From the NCBI GenBank assembly GCA_000434615.1, contig FR880848.1, forward strand, positions 15,897 through 79,896: DNA of 64,000 nucleotides. Reading direction: 5' to 3'. Below the pieces are notes generated by a model. It made no database searches and was not told where the DNA came from. It was given only the letters and a program-made list of their open reading frames with translations. Position 1 is the first letter of the stretch, and each line of letters begins with the position of its first letter. The translations under genes and the position numbers were made by a program. Shown here piece by piece: positions 33,797-42,582 of this stretch. The DNA comes from Clostridium sp. CAG:510. GTDB taxonomy: Bacteria > Bacillota > Clostridia > Lachnospirales > Lachnospiraceae.

Positions 33797-34946
33797 CTTT
33801 ATCTCCTCTCAAGACCGCGGATTTACGTTGTCCGCCTCTTATACCGGAAAAAGCTCTCTCCAGTCCCCAAAACAGCCATGCTCTTACCATGTCAGCGCAG
33901 ATGCCGGCAGTAAACACGAAAAGTACCGCCAGTAAAATCCCCAGAAGCAGGCTGCCCGCACTGTCCGGTCTGCCCGTGATGGCAAAAATCCACTGCTGCC
34001 AGCGTTCATCCAGCGCCGTATGGCAGTGCAGCAGATACACTCCCAGCGTATAGGGGGCAATCCGGCATACAAACCGGCTGAAGGCACCCTCTTTCAGGGT
34101 TATGTGGGAAAATGCCAAAAAGAGTCCCACCGAGGCAATCAGCACGAAAATGTGGTTATAGTTGTAGCAGACGGAAAGCATATCCGACAGCTTTCCAGTC
34201 TTTAAGTAAATCATCCGAAGTCCCATGCTCGCCGCAAAAATAACGGCGGTGGAAAGGAAATAGACCGCAAAGCCTCTTTTTTTGTTCTTAAAAAAAGGTA
34301 TCCCGTAAAGCCGGATATAAGCTGCCACCAGAAAGACACACAGATACCAGATGACATCATATCCCCGGTTGTCCGTTTCCAGTTTCATGGGCAGCACGGA
34401 TTTTATCAGGCTGAATGCCGTAAGCAGAGCTATGATAATTCTCTGAAGCTGCTTCTTTGAGAGTATTTTCACACCCGCCGCCAGAATGGGTGCAAACAGT
34501 ATCATATACAGATACGCTGTCATAAACCAGTAATGGTTTTTGGAAATGGGGAATAAAAGCCTTGCCAGATAATACAAGTTAAAGCCCCCTTCCGGCCGGT
34601 AGCCGCAAAGGTATGTCACCACACCGATTCCCACACTGTAAAACCATACCTGGAGCCACAGCCGCAGTACCTTTTTGAAAGAAAAATGGATTTCTGTCAG
34701 AAAATAACCGCTAATCAGCATATACACGTTGACCGCTACAATGCACAGGCTCTCCACACCCCATGCCAGATATTCATAGCCTGCCAGGGATGTCTGGGAA
34801 AGCGGTGCCAGAATTCCGCTTTTTCCTAAGAAGTGCAGCACAACCACCATCATCATGGCAATGCAGCGGAGCAGTTCAAAATTTGCCAGCCGTTTTGTTT
34901 TCCCACCTGCCTTGCAGTTTTCTTGTGTTTGTTCCATCTGTTTCAT
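33777..34946 (-). CDS. Acyltransferase family 3 membrane protein (O-acetyltransferase-like)
   Basis: 389 residues with ten or so helices. The family start is clear: RLANFELLRCIAMMMVVVLHFL carries the conserved Arg and His of helix 1 that define acyltransferase 3 proteins, and YLLHCHTALDERW near the C-terminus matches their last outside loop. These proteins move acetyl (or other acyl) groups across the membrane onto glycans. The start ATG overlaps the GNAT stop (ATGA), and the end overlaps the next gene by 20 nt, so it belongs to the same operon. Confidence 0.9.
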   Translation of the reverse strand: MKQMEQTQENCKAGGKTKRLANFELLRCIAMMMVVVLHFLGKSGILAPLSQTSLAGYEYLAWGVESLCIVAVNVYMLISGYFLTEIHFSFKKVLRLWLQVWFYSVGIGVVTYLCGYRPEGGFNLYYLARLLFPISKNHYWFMTAYLYMILFAPILAAGVKILSKKQLQRIIIALLTAFSLIKSVLPMKLETDNRGYDVIWYLCVFLVAAYIRLYGIPFFKNKKRGFAVYFLSTAVIFAASMGLRMIYLKTGKLSDMLSVCYNYNHIFVLIASVGLFLAFSHITLKEGAFSRFVCRIAPYTLGVYLLHCHTALDERWQQWIFAITGRPDSAGSLLLGILLAVLFVFTAGICADMVRAWLFWGLERAFSGIRGGQRKSAVLRGDKDGNEEK

Positions 34947-35530
34947 GCATTCTCTCCGTTATCCGGCGCCGGCTCATGGTCCGATATCTGCTCATTACCA
35001 GGCGCCGGCTCATGATTAAGCACCGCCATCAGTACAATATCCCGGTACTTTCCGTTAATACACACATCATCCCTTAAATAAGCTTCCCTTACGAAGCCCG
35101 CTTTTTCATAGCTGCGGATAGCACGCACGTTGTCGGCAAACACCCGTAGAAACAGTCTGTGAAGGGAAAGCTCCCGGAATGCATATGCGGTCATCAGTTT
35201 TGCCGCTCTCGTACCGATTCCCTTTCCCCGGGCTTCGGCTTCTCCGATAAAAATACCGTATTCTCCCTTGTGGTGGGTGGTGTCAATATCCCGGATATAT
35301 ACACTGCCCACGGGAACATCTCCGTCTTTTAAGCAGATAATCATCTGCACCACTTTCCCGGTATTCACCATGGTTTCTATCCATTTCTCATGGGACTGTC
35401 TGGTAAACAGCGCCTGATAGATAAAGCGGGAACGGACCTCATCGGAATTGCGCCACTTAACAATCAGGTCCGTATCGTCCTTTGTCATGCTTCGCAGATA
35501 AATCACATCGTCTTCATATACTGCCGCCAT
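34943..35530 (-). CDS. GNAT N-acetyltransferase, PseH/RimL-like (amino-sugar acetylation likely)
   Basis: 195 residues from the ATG at 35530 (GGAG 5 nt upstream); a longer start at 35587 is less likely. The GNAT fold has WRNSDEVRSRFIYQ, as in PseH-type sugar acetyltransferases, a CoA-binding EARGKGIGTRAAKLM, and RAIRSYEKAGFVREAYLR. The C-terminus carries a short duplication (NHEPAPGN, DHEPAPDN). It could N-acetylate dTDP-Fuc4N from the WecE-like enzyme or a PseB-derived amino sugar. The substrate is inferred from the neighbours. A terminator at 35615 lies just upstream, so it has its own promoter, which I could not place. Confidence 0.82.
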   Translation of the reverse strand: MAAVYEDDVIYLRSMTKDDTDLIVKWRNSDEVRSRFIYQALFTRQSHEKWIETMVNTGKVVQMIICLKDGDVPVGSVYIRDIDTTHHKGEYGIFIGEAEARGKGIGTRAAKLMTAYAFRELSLHRLFLRVFADNVRAIRSYEKAGFVREAYLRDDVCINGKYRDIVLMAVLNHEPAPGNEQISDHEPAPDNGENA

Positions 35531-35614
35531 AGTTTCTCCTTTTATCCCGCAGACTCCTTGCAAAACGTCTGCACTCTTAAACGCCAAAAAATCTACTCGT
35601 TCTCATAAATACAA

Positions 35615-35638
35615 CATAAGCACTCCTAAGAGTGCTTA
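35615..35638 (-). terminator. Terminator after the PseB-like gene
   Basis: ATAAGCACTC and GAGTGCTTAT form a perfect 10-bp stem around a 4-nt loop, 9 bp beyond the dehydratase stop. On the minus strand it is followed by GTTGTATTT, a modest U-run. Confidence 0.7.
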
Positions 35639-35647
35639 TTGTATCGT

Positions 35648-36640
35648 TTATTCTTCATCCAGATGTGTCAGCAAGTCTCTGATCTGCTCCACAGTCAGCC
35701 ATTCGTTGTTGTTGCCGGAGCTGTAAGAAAATCCCTCGGGAACCTTCTTGCCGGTAGGAACGGCTTTCTTCTTTTCGCTCCATACCATCTGGGGATAGAT
35801 AATAAAGTGCTTTTCGTATTCGTAAGTATACGGTGCATCCTCCACCGTAACCATGATTTCGTGCAGCTTTTCGCCCTCACGGATGCCCACTTCCTTCGTC
35901 GGCATGCCGGGTGCCATCGCCTCTGCCAGGTCGGTAATCTTAAAGGAAGGAATCTTGGAAATAAAGGTTTCGCCGCCCTTTGCTTCCTCCAATGCCTTGA
36001 TAACCAGCTCCACGCCCTGATGCAGACTAATCCAGAAACGGGTCATGCGGTAATCGGTAACCGGCAGCTCCGTGCCGCCGTTTTTCAGGATACCGTCAAA
36101 GAAAGGAATGACGGAGCCTCTGCTGCCTGCCACGTTGCCGTAACGGACAATGGAGAAGCTGATATCCTTTGCGCCCGCATAAGCATTGGCTGCAATAAAC
36201 AGTTTATCGGAAACAAGCTTGGTGCCGCCGTACAGGTTGACAGGGTTTACCGCCTTGTCCGTGGAAAGCGCTACCACCTTTTTCACATTCATGTCCAGAC
36301 AGGCGTCAATTACGTTCTGTGCACCGTTAATATTGGTCTTAATTGCTTCTGCGGGGTTGTATTCACATGCCGGAACCTGCTTTAAGGCTGCCGCATGCAC
36401 CACATAATCCACACCTTCCAAAGCTCTCTTTAATCTTTCCTTATCTCTTACATCGCCGATGAAGAAACGGAGCTTGTCCTTGTATTCCTTGAATTCGTTC
36501 TGCATGATAAACTGCTTGAATTCGTCGCGGGAATAAATAATAATCTTCTTCGGCTCATAATGTGTCAGAACATATTTTGTAAATGCTTTACCAAAGGAAC
36601 CGGTTCCTCCGGTAATCAATATTGCTTTATCGTTTAACAT
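35648..36640 (-). CDS. pseB: UDP-N-acetylglucosamine 4,6-dehydratase (inverting), PseB-like
   Basis: 330 residues from the ATG at 36640 (AGGAGG 5 nt upstream). Extended SDR: NAD(P) motif ITGGTGSFGKAF, IIIYSRDEFKQF, FIGDVRDKERL, VHAAALKQVPACEYNP, the ALSTDKAVNPVNLYGGTK catalytic region, RYGNVAGSRGSVIPFF, TRFWISLHQG and REGEKLHEIM. This follows Campylobacter PseB closely. PseB makes UDP-2-acetamido-2,6-dideoxy-L-arabino-4-hexulose from UDP-GlcNAc. No PseC, PseG, PseI or PseF homologue is visible, so full pseudaminic acid synthesis is not supported here. It has a dedicated promoter and terminator, so it forms a single-gene unit. Confidence 0.92.
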   Translation of the reverse strand: MLNDKAILITGGTGSFGKAFTKYVLTHYEPKKIIIYSRDEFKQFIMQNEFKEYKDKLRFFIGDVRDKERLKRALEGVDYVVHAAALKQVPACEYNPAEAIKTNINGAQNVIDACLDMNVKKVVALSTDKAVNPVNLYGGTKLVSDKLFIAANAYAGAKDISFSIVRYGNVAGSRGSVIPFFDGILKNGGTELPVTDYRMTRFWISLHQGVELVIKALEEAKGGETFISKIPSFKITDLAEAMAPGMPTKEVGIREGEKLHEIMVTVEDAPYTYEYEKHFIIYPQMVWSEKKKAVPTGKKVPEGFSYSSGNNNEWLTVEQIRDLLTHLDEE

Positions 36641-36705
36641 AAAGACCTCCTGGGGCAATCGTTTGCATTTGGCATAACCCACCTAAGTTACACCATATAA
36701 AGTGT

Positions 36706-36734
36706 ATTATACCATTCCCCATGGAAAAAGTCAC
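36706..36734 (-). promoter_or_regulatory. Predicted promoter of the PseB-like gene
   Basis: GTGACT (36734-36729), a 17-bp spacer and a perfect TATAAT (36711-36706) preceded by TGG (extended -10) on the minus strand. The leader is about 60 nt. Confidence 0.65.
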
Positions 36735-36767
36735 CTTTTTAGCAAATTTTTTTCACTAAAAGGTCAC
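36730..36767 (-). terminator. Terminator after the STAS/PRTase-like gene
   Basis: On the minus strand GTGACCTTTTAG pairs with CTAAAAAGGTGAC (one mismatch, one bulge) around an A/T-rich loop and is followed by TTTTT. The stem overlaps the stop codon of the gene at 36764 and the -35 box of the next promoter. Confidence 0.6.
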
Positions 36768-37711
36768 AGGTCATTTTTCAGCCACATTTCTTTGAAAGCC
36801 GAACCCTTATCCATATCTATGGTATAAAAACTGACTCTTTTTTCCTTAGCTCCGATGCCGGTATAAATATCCAGAAGACAGACCGCTCCCACTATTTCCG
36901 CACCGGCGGCCCGGGCTCTTCTGGTGATGGCATTCTGCTGGCAGGTCATGCGGATAACGTCCCGCACAATAATGTATTTTGCCTCCGCATGCAGGTTCTT
37001 TTCCTCATCCGCCACCTCCATATGCAGAAATGCCGCAAGTTCCATGGCAACGGGAACCGCATCCCCGCAAAGCGGCAGCAGAAAATAATTCCGGTTTTCC
37101 TCATAGGTGGCATGGCACATGCCGCTTTCCACCATGCGGACAGCCATCCTGTAAAAAAAATAAATCAGGCAGTTTTCTTCCTGTGCCAGCAATCGTACCA
37201 CGGGAATTTTCTTTCCTGACGGAGTTTCTTCTCGAAGAAGCATGATATTTTCTTTGTGAATATGATGTACTGTGTTTTTTATCCAGTTTACATTCCGTTC
37301 TTCCGGCAGTGTCCCGGTGAACCGAATGATTATTTTATTGTACGCATCCTTCTTCACCGTCAGATGCCCTGCTGCCCGCAGGCACTCCAGCTCCGGTTTC
37401 AGCCCTTCGTAGAGCTCCGGCTCCGTTTTAATCAGATAAACCTCACAATTACAAGAAATCCATTTTTGCATGGCATTTATCAAAAGCTCTGCCACGCCTT
37501 CCTCCATAACCTGCAGATAGGATAAATCCAGAAAAAGCTTTTCGTCCGAAAATTCCTGGTCTACCGTTTCCTCGGTCGTTTCCCGGAATAAAATCCGGTT
37601 CTGTAAGCATTGTTCTGCGAATCCTTCCCCTTTCAGCCGCAAATACATGGCTGTCTCCGCATGCATACAGATATAGTGAGACTCCCCCTCACTAATAAAT
37701 GAATACCGCAT
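36764..37711 (-). CDS. Unrecognised protein with STAS-like and phosphoribosyltransferase-like halves
   Basis: 315 residues, soluble, no signal peptide. Residues about 57-118 resemble a STAS/anti-sigma antagonist fold (LFLDLSYLQVMEEGVAELL, CEVYLIKTEPELYEGL). Residues about 185-290 resemble a type I phosphoribosyltransferase: a substrate-loop-like LLPLCGDAVPVAMELAAFL (211-229) and a PRPP-loop-like YIIVRDVIRMT (246-256) followed by RARAAGAEIVGAVCLLD. The canonical PRPP loop acidic pair and TTG triplet are altered (VRDVIRMT), so catalysis is doubtful. It has its own promoter and terminator and no operon partner. It may be a regulator that kept a PRTase fold. Fold assignments are my reading of the pattern, not a search result. 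Confidence 0.55.
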   Translation of the reverse strand: MRYSFISEGESHYICMHAETAMYLRLKGEGFAEQCLQNRILFRETTEETVDQEFSDEKLFLDLSYLQVMEEGVAELLINAMQKWISCNCEVYLIKTEPELYEGLKPELECLRAAGHLTVKKDAYNKIIIRFTGTLPEERNVNWIKNTVHHIHKENIMLLREETPSGKKIPVVRLLAQEENCLIYFFYRMAVRMVESGMCHATYEENRNYFLLPLCGDAVPVAMELAAFLHMEVADEEKNLHAEAKYIIVRDVIRMTCQQNAITRRARAAGAEIVGAVCLLDIYTGIGAKEKRVSFYTIDMDKGSAFKEMWLKNDL

Positions 37712-37761
37712 ATTCCTCTCCTAAACACATTTTTATTTCCGAAATTTTCAATTCCATGTCC

Positions 37762-37790
37762 ATTTTATCATTGTTTGTATTGCAATGCAA
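37762..37790 (-). promoter_or_regulatory. Predicted promoter of the STAS/PRTase-like gene, with palindrome
   Basis: TTGCAT (37790-37785), 17-bp spacer, TAAAAT (37767-37762) preceded by TGA on the minus strand. An odd palindrome TTGCA-N-TGCAA overlaps the -35 box and could be an operator. Confidence 0.5.
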
Positions 37791-37816
37791 TATTGAAGGA
37801 GCGTTTTATGCGAATT

Positions 37817-38818
37817 TTAACGTTTTTTATACATGTTTCGTCCGGATATACGTAATGTCTTAGCTTTATTCTGCAGATTTTGTACAATAACTGCCAGAAT
37901 AAGCGTCCCCGGAACGGCTATCAGACAGTACACCCATGGCTTCCGGATGTCCGTACAGTTCGTAAGCCCATATAAAATCATGCCCTGCATGGTGTAAATA
38001 TATAAGGAATATTTGCCTATGAAAGCCGTCACCCGGCATCTGACCGGTATTTTCATACACAGCCACATCAGAAAGATCACAAAGCATACCGCCGACACGG
38101 CTCTGACTGTCATATAGCATGCTTCCGGCAGCCGGAAGGTATGGGCAAGCACATAGGTTACGGCAAATAAAATTCCCGAAACCGTTAGCCCCGTCCACCA
38201 GTGTCCAATGTTTTTGGCATAAGTATCTATCTTCTCTTTCCGCATCTGCCAGATAATTCCTGCCGGAAATGCCCATACCGATATGTAAATCCAGTAACTC
38301 CATTTGAGGAAAATACCCGCAGCACAATACAGCGCCGTTCCTGCCAGAATGCCCACTGTCTGCATCCGGGGCGTTTTCGCCAGACGGTAAACAATGTAAA
38401 AAATGAGATACATAAGAAGAATGGAAAAGAAAAACCAGCCGTTTGTGACAAAGGTTGGATACAGAACCGCAGAGCGGAAAATCTCCGCTGCCGTAAACCG
38501 CCTGCCGATACATAGGAAAAACAACAGGTACAGAAGCATGATAAAAAGATATTTCCCATACAGGGACAGTACCCGGTGTCTTAAGAACTGTTTCAGATAA
38601 TCCTTATTTTTATGGTATTGTAAAGACAATCCGTAGCCTGAAAAAAAGAAAAACACGGACACGGACAGATACCCCATGCTCTGCACCAGAATGTGCACAT
38701 AATACGGCAGTTCCACCGGGTTAAACTGTGCAATGTGGTGCAATAGTATGGAAACCGCGAATATCCCCTTTACGCAGTTTGTATTTTCTTTCGACAGGTA
38801 ATCCTTTGTCCGTTCCAT
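37817..38818 (-). CDS. Acyltransferase family 3 membrane protein
   Basis: 333 residues, about ten helices. Helix 1 has the family His (GIFAVSILLHHIAQF), then FFFFSGYGLSLQYHKNKDYLKQFLRHR, a typical cytoplasmic basic loop. KYSLYIYTMQGMILYG near the C-terminus matches the last helices. It probably acylates (acetylates) an exported glycan. It follows an SGNH hydrolase-like gene by 50 bp; such pairs commonly add and relay or remove acetyl groups on wall polymers. It is the last gene of the region-E minus-strand run before a promoter of the next unit. Confidence 0.88.
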   Translation of the reverse strand: MERTKDYLSKENTNCVKGIFAVSILLHHIAQFNPVELPYYVHILVQSMGYLSVSVFFFFSGYGLSLQYHKNKDYLKQFLRHRVLSLYGKYLFIMLLYLLFFLCIGRRFTAAEIFRSAVLYPTFVTNGWFFFSILLMYLIFYIVYRLAKTPRMQTVGILAGTALYCAAGIFLKWSYWIYISVWAFPAGIIWQMRKEKIDTYAKNIGHWWTGLTVSGILFAVTYVLAHTFRLPEACYMTVRAVSAVCFVIFLMWLCMKIPVRCRVTAFIGKYSLYIYTMQGMILYGLTNCTDIRKPWVYCLIAVPGTLILAVIVQNLQNKAKTLRISGRNMYKKR

Positions 38819-38868
38819 GTTTCTATACGCCTCTTACAATAATTCCTTTTTTATTCCCCTGAACTCCC

Positions 38869-40008
38869 CTACTCTATTCCGAGATAGTACAATAAAATTT
38901 CCGCCGCAATATGATCTCCTAAAATCTGGTAACCGGTATCATTCGGATGCAGACTGTCGGACAGCAGGTTTGCCGCCACCTGCGGATCGTTGCCGTCCAT
39001 GAAGCCGATATTGTATAACTCTATCAGATGGAAACCGTTCCTCTGTGCCAGAATTCTCTGCTGTTCCAGATAATCGTTCAGAGTGGGCTTACCACCTGCA
39101 AATCCTACCACCTCCGTCGAACTGTCCACCGCCGACGTAGGATATGCTGTGACCACAAAGAAATCGGTGGATGTATAATACTCTCCCAGATAATTCATCA
39201 GAGTCTGCAACTGACCGCAATATCCGGATGTAGAACCGGAATCCAATGTACCGAAATCCTTCTTTTCCAGATTCGTCAGATAATCATTAAGTCCCACATA
39301 CATGACAATAATCTGGCTGTTGATGTTAAAGAGCTGATCCTGGTCCATTGCAATCGCATATGTACGGTCACCTGTATAATCAGCTATCATCCGCCCACCC
39401 TTTCCGTTATTCAGCACGGTTCCGAACCTCAGGGCATCCTGCACATAATTCACATAGCTGATGTATTTGCCGGAACCGTCCACATTGCCACCGATACCCT
39501 CCGTTACACTGTCACCCACAAAGGTAATCTGGATATTCGGGAAGCTGCAGTCGGCAGCGCCCAAAATCAGCTTATCCAACTCGTTGATTTTCAAGGTTTT
39601 TTCGTAGGAACTACTCCAGCCATACACTTCCTTCCGCTCTGCCACATATCCTCTTATGGCATCCACTTCCTCCTGTGTCAGGGAATCTGCCTGCCATAAA
39701 ACGTTACCACTCACATCCGTTATGGCGTGTGATCCTGCCAGTACCTCTCCGGGCACTACGGGTGCCGGTGTAACAGCCGGTTCTGTTTCTGCGGGAGTTG
39801 TTTCCTGCGGAGTCGTTTCCGGCGGTATGGTGCCGGTTTCCGGTGTTTCATGGTTTCCGTTATCCTGCTGTTCCTTCTGTGCCATATACTCTTGAAAATC
39901 CTTGTAATTCCGACGATAATCAATGTAGTCGCCGCTAAGCACCACAACGCCTAAAAACAAAAGTACCACAACCAAAAAGGATGCTATATATTTAAAGTCT
40001 ACTTTCAT
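38869..40008 (-). CDS. Membrane-anchored SGNH/GDSL hydrolase
   Basis: 379 residues. One N-terminal helix (about 7-25), a Pro/Thr/Glu-rich stalk (about 54-87), then an SGNH domain with block I FVGDSVTEG (GDS at 165-167), the block II/III glycine and Asn (NNGKGG, YVGLNDY) and block V DSLHPNDTGYQ. The complete Ser/Gly/Asn/His set suggests an active esterase or acyl-transfer enzyme outside the membrane. Together with the adjacent acyltransferase 3 protein, it likely controls O-acetylation of a wall glycan. The start has GAGAGAA upstream. Confidence 0.9.
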   Translation of the reverse strand: MKVDFKYIASFLVVVLLFLGVVVLSGDYIDYRRNYKDFQEYMAQKEQQDNGNHETPETGTIPPETTPQETTPAETEPAVTPAPVVPGEVLAGSHAITDVSGNVLWQADSLTQEEVDAIRGYVAERKEVYGWSSSYEKTLKINELDKLILGAADCSFPNIQITFVGDSVTEGIGGNVDGSGKYISYVNYVQDALRFGTVLNNGKGGRMIADYTGDRTYAIAMDQDQLFNINSQIIVMYVGLNDYLTNLEKKDFGTLDSGSTSGYCGQLQTLMNYLGEYYTSTDFFVVTAYPTSAVDSSTEVVGFAGGKPTLNDYLEQQRILAQRNGFHLIELYNIGFMDGNDPQVAANLLSDSLHPNDTGYQILGDHIAAEILLYYLGIE

Positions 40009-40093
40009 ACATGTTCTCTCTTTCTTTTCTCCCTATCTGCTTTTGCATCCCACTCATAGTAACACTTTTTCACGAAAAATACATCTTAATTTT

Positions 40094-41602
40094 TTATTGT
40101 GATTTCCGCAAAATCACCTTTTCTTTTCCATAATATGCCGCAATATTCTCATTAATCCAATAATTGGGCTCTCCCTCTTCCACAATATCCGTAAAATAAA
40201 GTACATGGGGCTTCACGGAAAAAGGCTCCGCTTCCACCACTGTGATATCGGGATTTTTATAGTCCGCAAGTCGCTCCTGTGCTTCCGTATAATAGGTTTT
40301 TGCCTCTCCATTTGCTAAAGAGCGCAGCGCAGATACGGAAGAAAACGTATTCTTATCCGGTGTACCTGCAAAGATAAGCAGCACAAGCACAAAAAAGATT
40401 CCCTGCAGCACAGCCGTATACTTGCCAAGGACAGAAATCACGGTATGAATATCACGGTAAACTTCCTTTTCTCCTTCCTCTGTTTTCCGTGCCAGCCAGC
40501 CGAGTCCGTAAAAAATATCAAAGAAAATCAGAAGATAGAACAGACTCTGGAGCTGATTTTTAATACGTCCCGAATCCACATTACCTACCCCATAGAGAGA
40601 GGGCGCAAAGCCGGCGGCAAACAGGCAGAAGGAAAAGAACCAGACAATGAGCGGATGCGCATATCTGTATTTCTTTTTGCTCTCCCTGATCACTTTTCCC
40701 ATGACGGGAAGTAAAAAGAGTACAATCACAACAAAGAACGGCGATATCCATTCTTTTGTGTATTGTGCTGCCTGTACAAATGACAGCAGAATTGCTTTTA
40801 CCGGCGCCATTCCCGTTGTACCGGACTGCCGCATGCTGTTTCCCGGTGAGCACATACTGATGCCAAATCCTATCATCAGAAAAATCCCCGGGATAATCTG
40901 CTGCCATTTTATTTTTCTGTTTACAACAACAAATAAAAATACGGTTCCGATTACAGCAAGCAGTCCTGTGGTATACTGGCTGCCCCCAACTATAAGCGCC
41001 AGCAGGGAAGTTCCTATTGCATAAGCCGCTTTATTCCCGGTTTTTGTAAGCTTTCCGCTCCATATCTGCAAAGCGGTAAACACAAACAGCAGATAATGCA
41101 GCGTTGTGTAGGCAATGGCCCCCGCATACCAGAAGAAAGCTTCCGACGGTGACGGCACGGTCTGTATGACCAGGAAAGAAAGCAATGCCCAGATTTCCAG
41201 ACATTCCTTCCGATGCACATCTTTTCCGTAAAAATAACTGATTATGCAGCGGATTGTTACATATAATGCCGCCAGAATGCTTCCCGCCATAATAACCGGT
41301 GTTATCCAGGTAAACTGTTCTCCAAATACCCCCGGGTTAAACACATCTAAAAAGCTTACAGAATAACAGCCTATCCAGGTCCGGTAGGATTTAACCACAT
41401 AGGAAAGGGCATAAGCAAATACCCCGCCGATTCCGCCGCCTTCAGTCACAACATGGTGCATTTCCTTACACATGGAAAAGTCATCAGCCGCCATGACATT
41501 GTATCTGCCGATATAAAGCAGCGGAAGCAGCGATATTCCCAAAAGCAGAAGACATGCAAGACTCTGTTTATTTTTCAATTTAGTTTCCATCCTTGTTTTC
41601 AA
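40094..41602 (-). CDS. Multi-pass membrane protein, DUF6056-like, possible GT-C enzyme
   Basis: 502 residues, 11 or more helices. After helix 1 comes an outside loop with an acidic pair (AADDFSMCKEM), then a long loop with YRTWIGCYSVSFLDVF. This is the layout of DUF6056 proteins, likely GT-C transferases using polyprenyl-phosphate sugars. The gene starts with a TTG that overlaps the GT2 stop (TTGA); ATG 41590 is an alternative. It sits next to a polyprenyl-phosphate GT2 (41599), which could make its donor, as in GtrB/Gtr-type side-chain systems. A similar protein is encoded at 62537, at the other end of the operon. Confidence 0.78.
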   Translation of the reverse strand: MKTRMETKLKNKQSLACLLLLGISLLPLLYIGRYNVMAADDFSMCKEMHHVVTEGGGIGGVFAYALSYVVKSYRTWIGCYSVSFLDVFNPGVFGEQFTWITPVIMAGSILAALYVTIRCIISYFYGKDVHRKECLEIWALLSFLVIQTVPSPSEAFFWYAGAIAYTTLHYLLFVFTALQIWSGKLTKTGNKAAYAIGTSLLALIVGGSQYTTGLLAVIGTVFLFVVVNRKIKWQQIIPGIFLMIGFGISMCSPGNSMRQSGTTGMAPVKAILLSFVQAAQYTKEWISPFFVVIVLFLLPVMGKVIRESKKKYRYAHPLIVWFFSFCLFAAGFAPSLYGVGNVDSGRIKNQLQSLFYLLIFFDIFYGLGWLARKTEEGEKEVYRDIHTVISVLGKYTAVLQGIFFVLVLLIFAGTPDKNTFSSVSALRSLANGEAKTYYTEAQERLADYKNPDITVVEAEPFSVKPHVLYFTDIVEEGEPNYWINENIAAYYGKEKVILRKSQ

Positions 41603-42582
41603 TTTACGTTCTCCGTCTTCTGTTCCTGTGATAAATTACCGGTTCTCTCACTGATAATGTATCTGGGACGATGTTTTACTTCCATATATATTTTACCTAT
41701 GTATTCCCCCAGTACTCCCGTACAAATAAGCTGGATGCCTCCGATAAAACACACCATGCAGACCATACTTGCCCAACCTGCTACCGTCTGTCCGGTCATA
41801 TGGGCAATCACCGCCCAGATAATGCCTATAAATCCCAGCAGGGAAACCAAAATTCCCGCCATGGAAATCATACGGATTGGTTTATTGCTTAAGCTGGTAA
41901 TACCGTCAAATGCCAGCGCCAGCATCTTACTTAACGGGTAATGGCTTTTTCCAGCCATTCTCTCATGTCTTTCATAGTAAACGGATGTGCTCTTGAACCC
42001 CACCAAAGGAAACATACCCCTTAAAAAAAGGTTCACTTCTTCAAAATGGGAAAATTCCTGTAATACCCGGTTGGATACCAGTCTGTAATCTGCATGATTA
42101 TAAACCACATTGCCGCCCAGTGCATTTAAGAATTTGTAATAGCTCTGTGCCGTAAACCGTTTCCAGAAAGTATCCGTGCTTCTGTTGCTGCGGACACCGT
42201 AGACTATCTCGCAGCCGTCAGCATACGCATCTATCATATCCTCCATGGCATGGATATCGTCCTGTCCGTCACAGTCTATGGATATGGTGATATCGCACCT
42301 GTCCTTTGCCTCCATAAGCCCTGCCAGCACGGCATTCTGATGTCCTCTGTTCCGGCTCTGCTGTATCCCGTAAAAATGTTCATTTTCCTTTGCCATCCGG
42401 GATATAATCTGCCATGTGGCATCCCTGCTGCCATCGTCTATAAGCAGGATTTTACTGTTTTCCGCAATCTTATTTTTTTGTATCAGTTCCTGCAGTTCCC
42501 CTAAAAACAACGGCGCCGTAATCGAAAGAACCTCTTCTTCGTTATAGCATGGAATTACCATCCAAAGACAAGGTTTGCTCAC
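41599..42582 (-). CDS. Polyprenyl-phosphate GT2 glycosyltransferase (GtrB/DPM1 type)
   Basis: 327 residues. The GT2 domain has VIPCYNEEEVL, ILLIDDGSRD, QSRNRGHQNAVLAGL, ISIDCDGQDD (donor-metal motif) and the family-specific SHYPLSKML before two C-terminal helices (ILVSLLGFIGIIWAVI, GIQLICTGVLGEYIGK). This is the GtrB/DPM-type pattern, which moves a sugar from UDP-sugar to undecaprenyl phosphate for use outside the membrane. A GTG start at 42582 gives a 4-nt GTGA overlap with the upstream gene; an ATG at 42591 is an alternative with poorer RBS spacing. The membrane protein downstream is the likely user of its product. Confidence 0.93.
   Translation of the reverse strand: MSKPCLWMVIPCYNEEEVLSITAPLFLGELQELIQKNKIAENSKILLIDDGSRDATWQIISRMAKENEHFYGIQQSRNRGHQNAVLAGLMEAKDRCDITISIDCDGQDDIHAMEDMIDAYADGCEIVYGVRSNRSTDTFWKRFTAQSYYKFLNALGGNVVYNHADYRLVSNRVLQEFSHFEEVNLFLRGMFPLVGFKSTSVYYERHERMAGKSHYPLSKMLALAFDGITSLSNKPIRMISMAGILVSLLGFIGIIWAVIAHMTGQTVAGWASMVCMVCFIGGIQLICTGVLGEYIGKIYMEVKHRPRYIISERTGNLSQEQKTENVN

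Noticed and set aside
35648..36640. Full pseudaminic acid pathway
   Set aside because: Only PseB and a PseH-like GNAT are seen. No PseC, PseG, PseI or PseF is encoded in the window.
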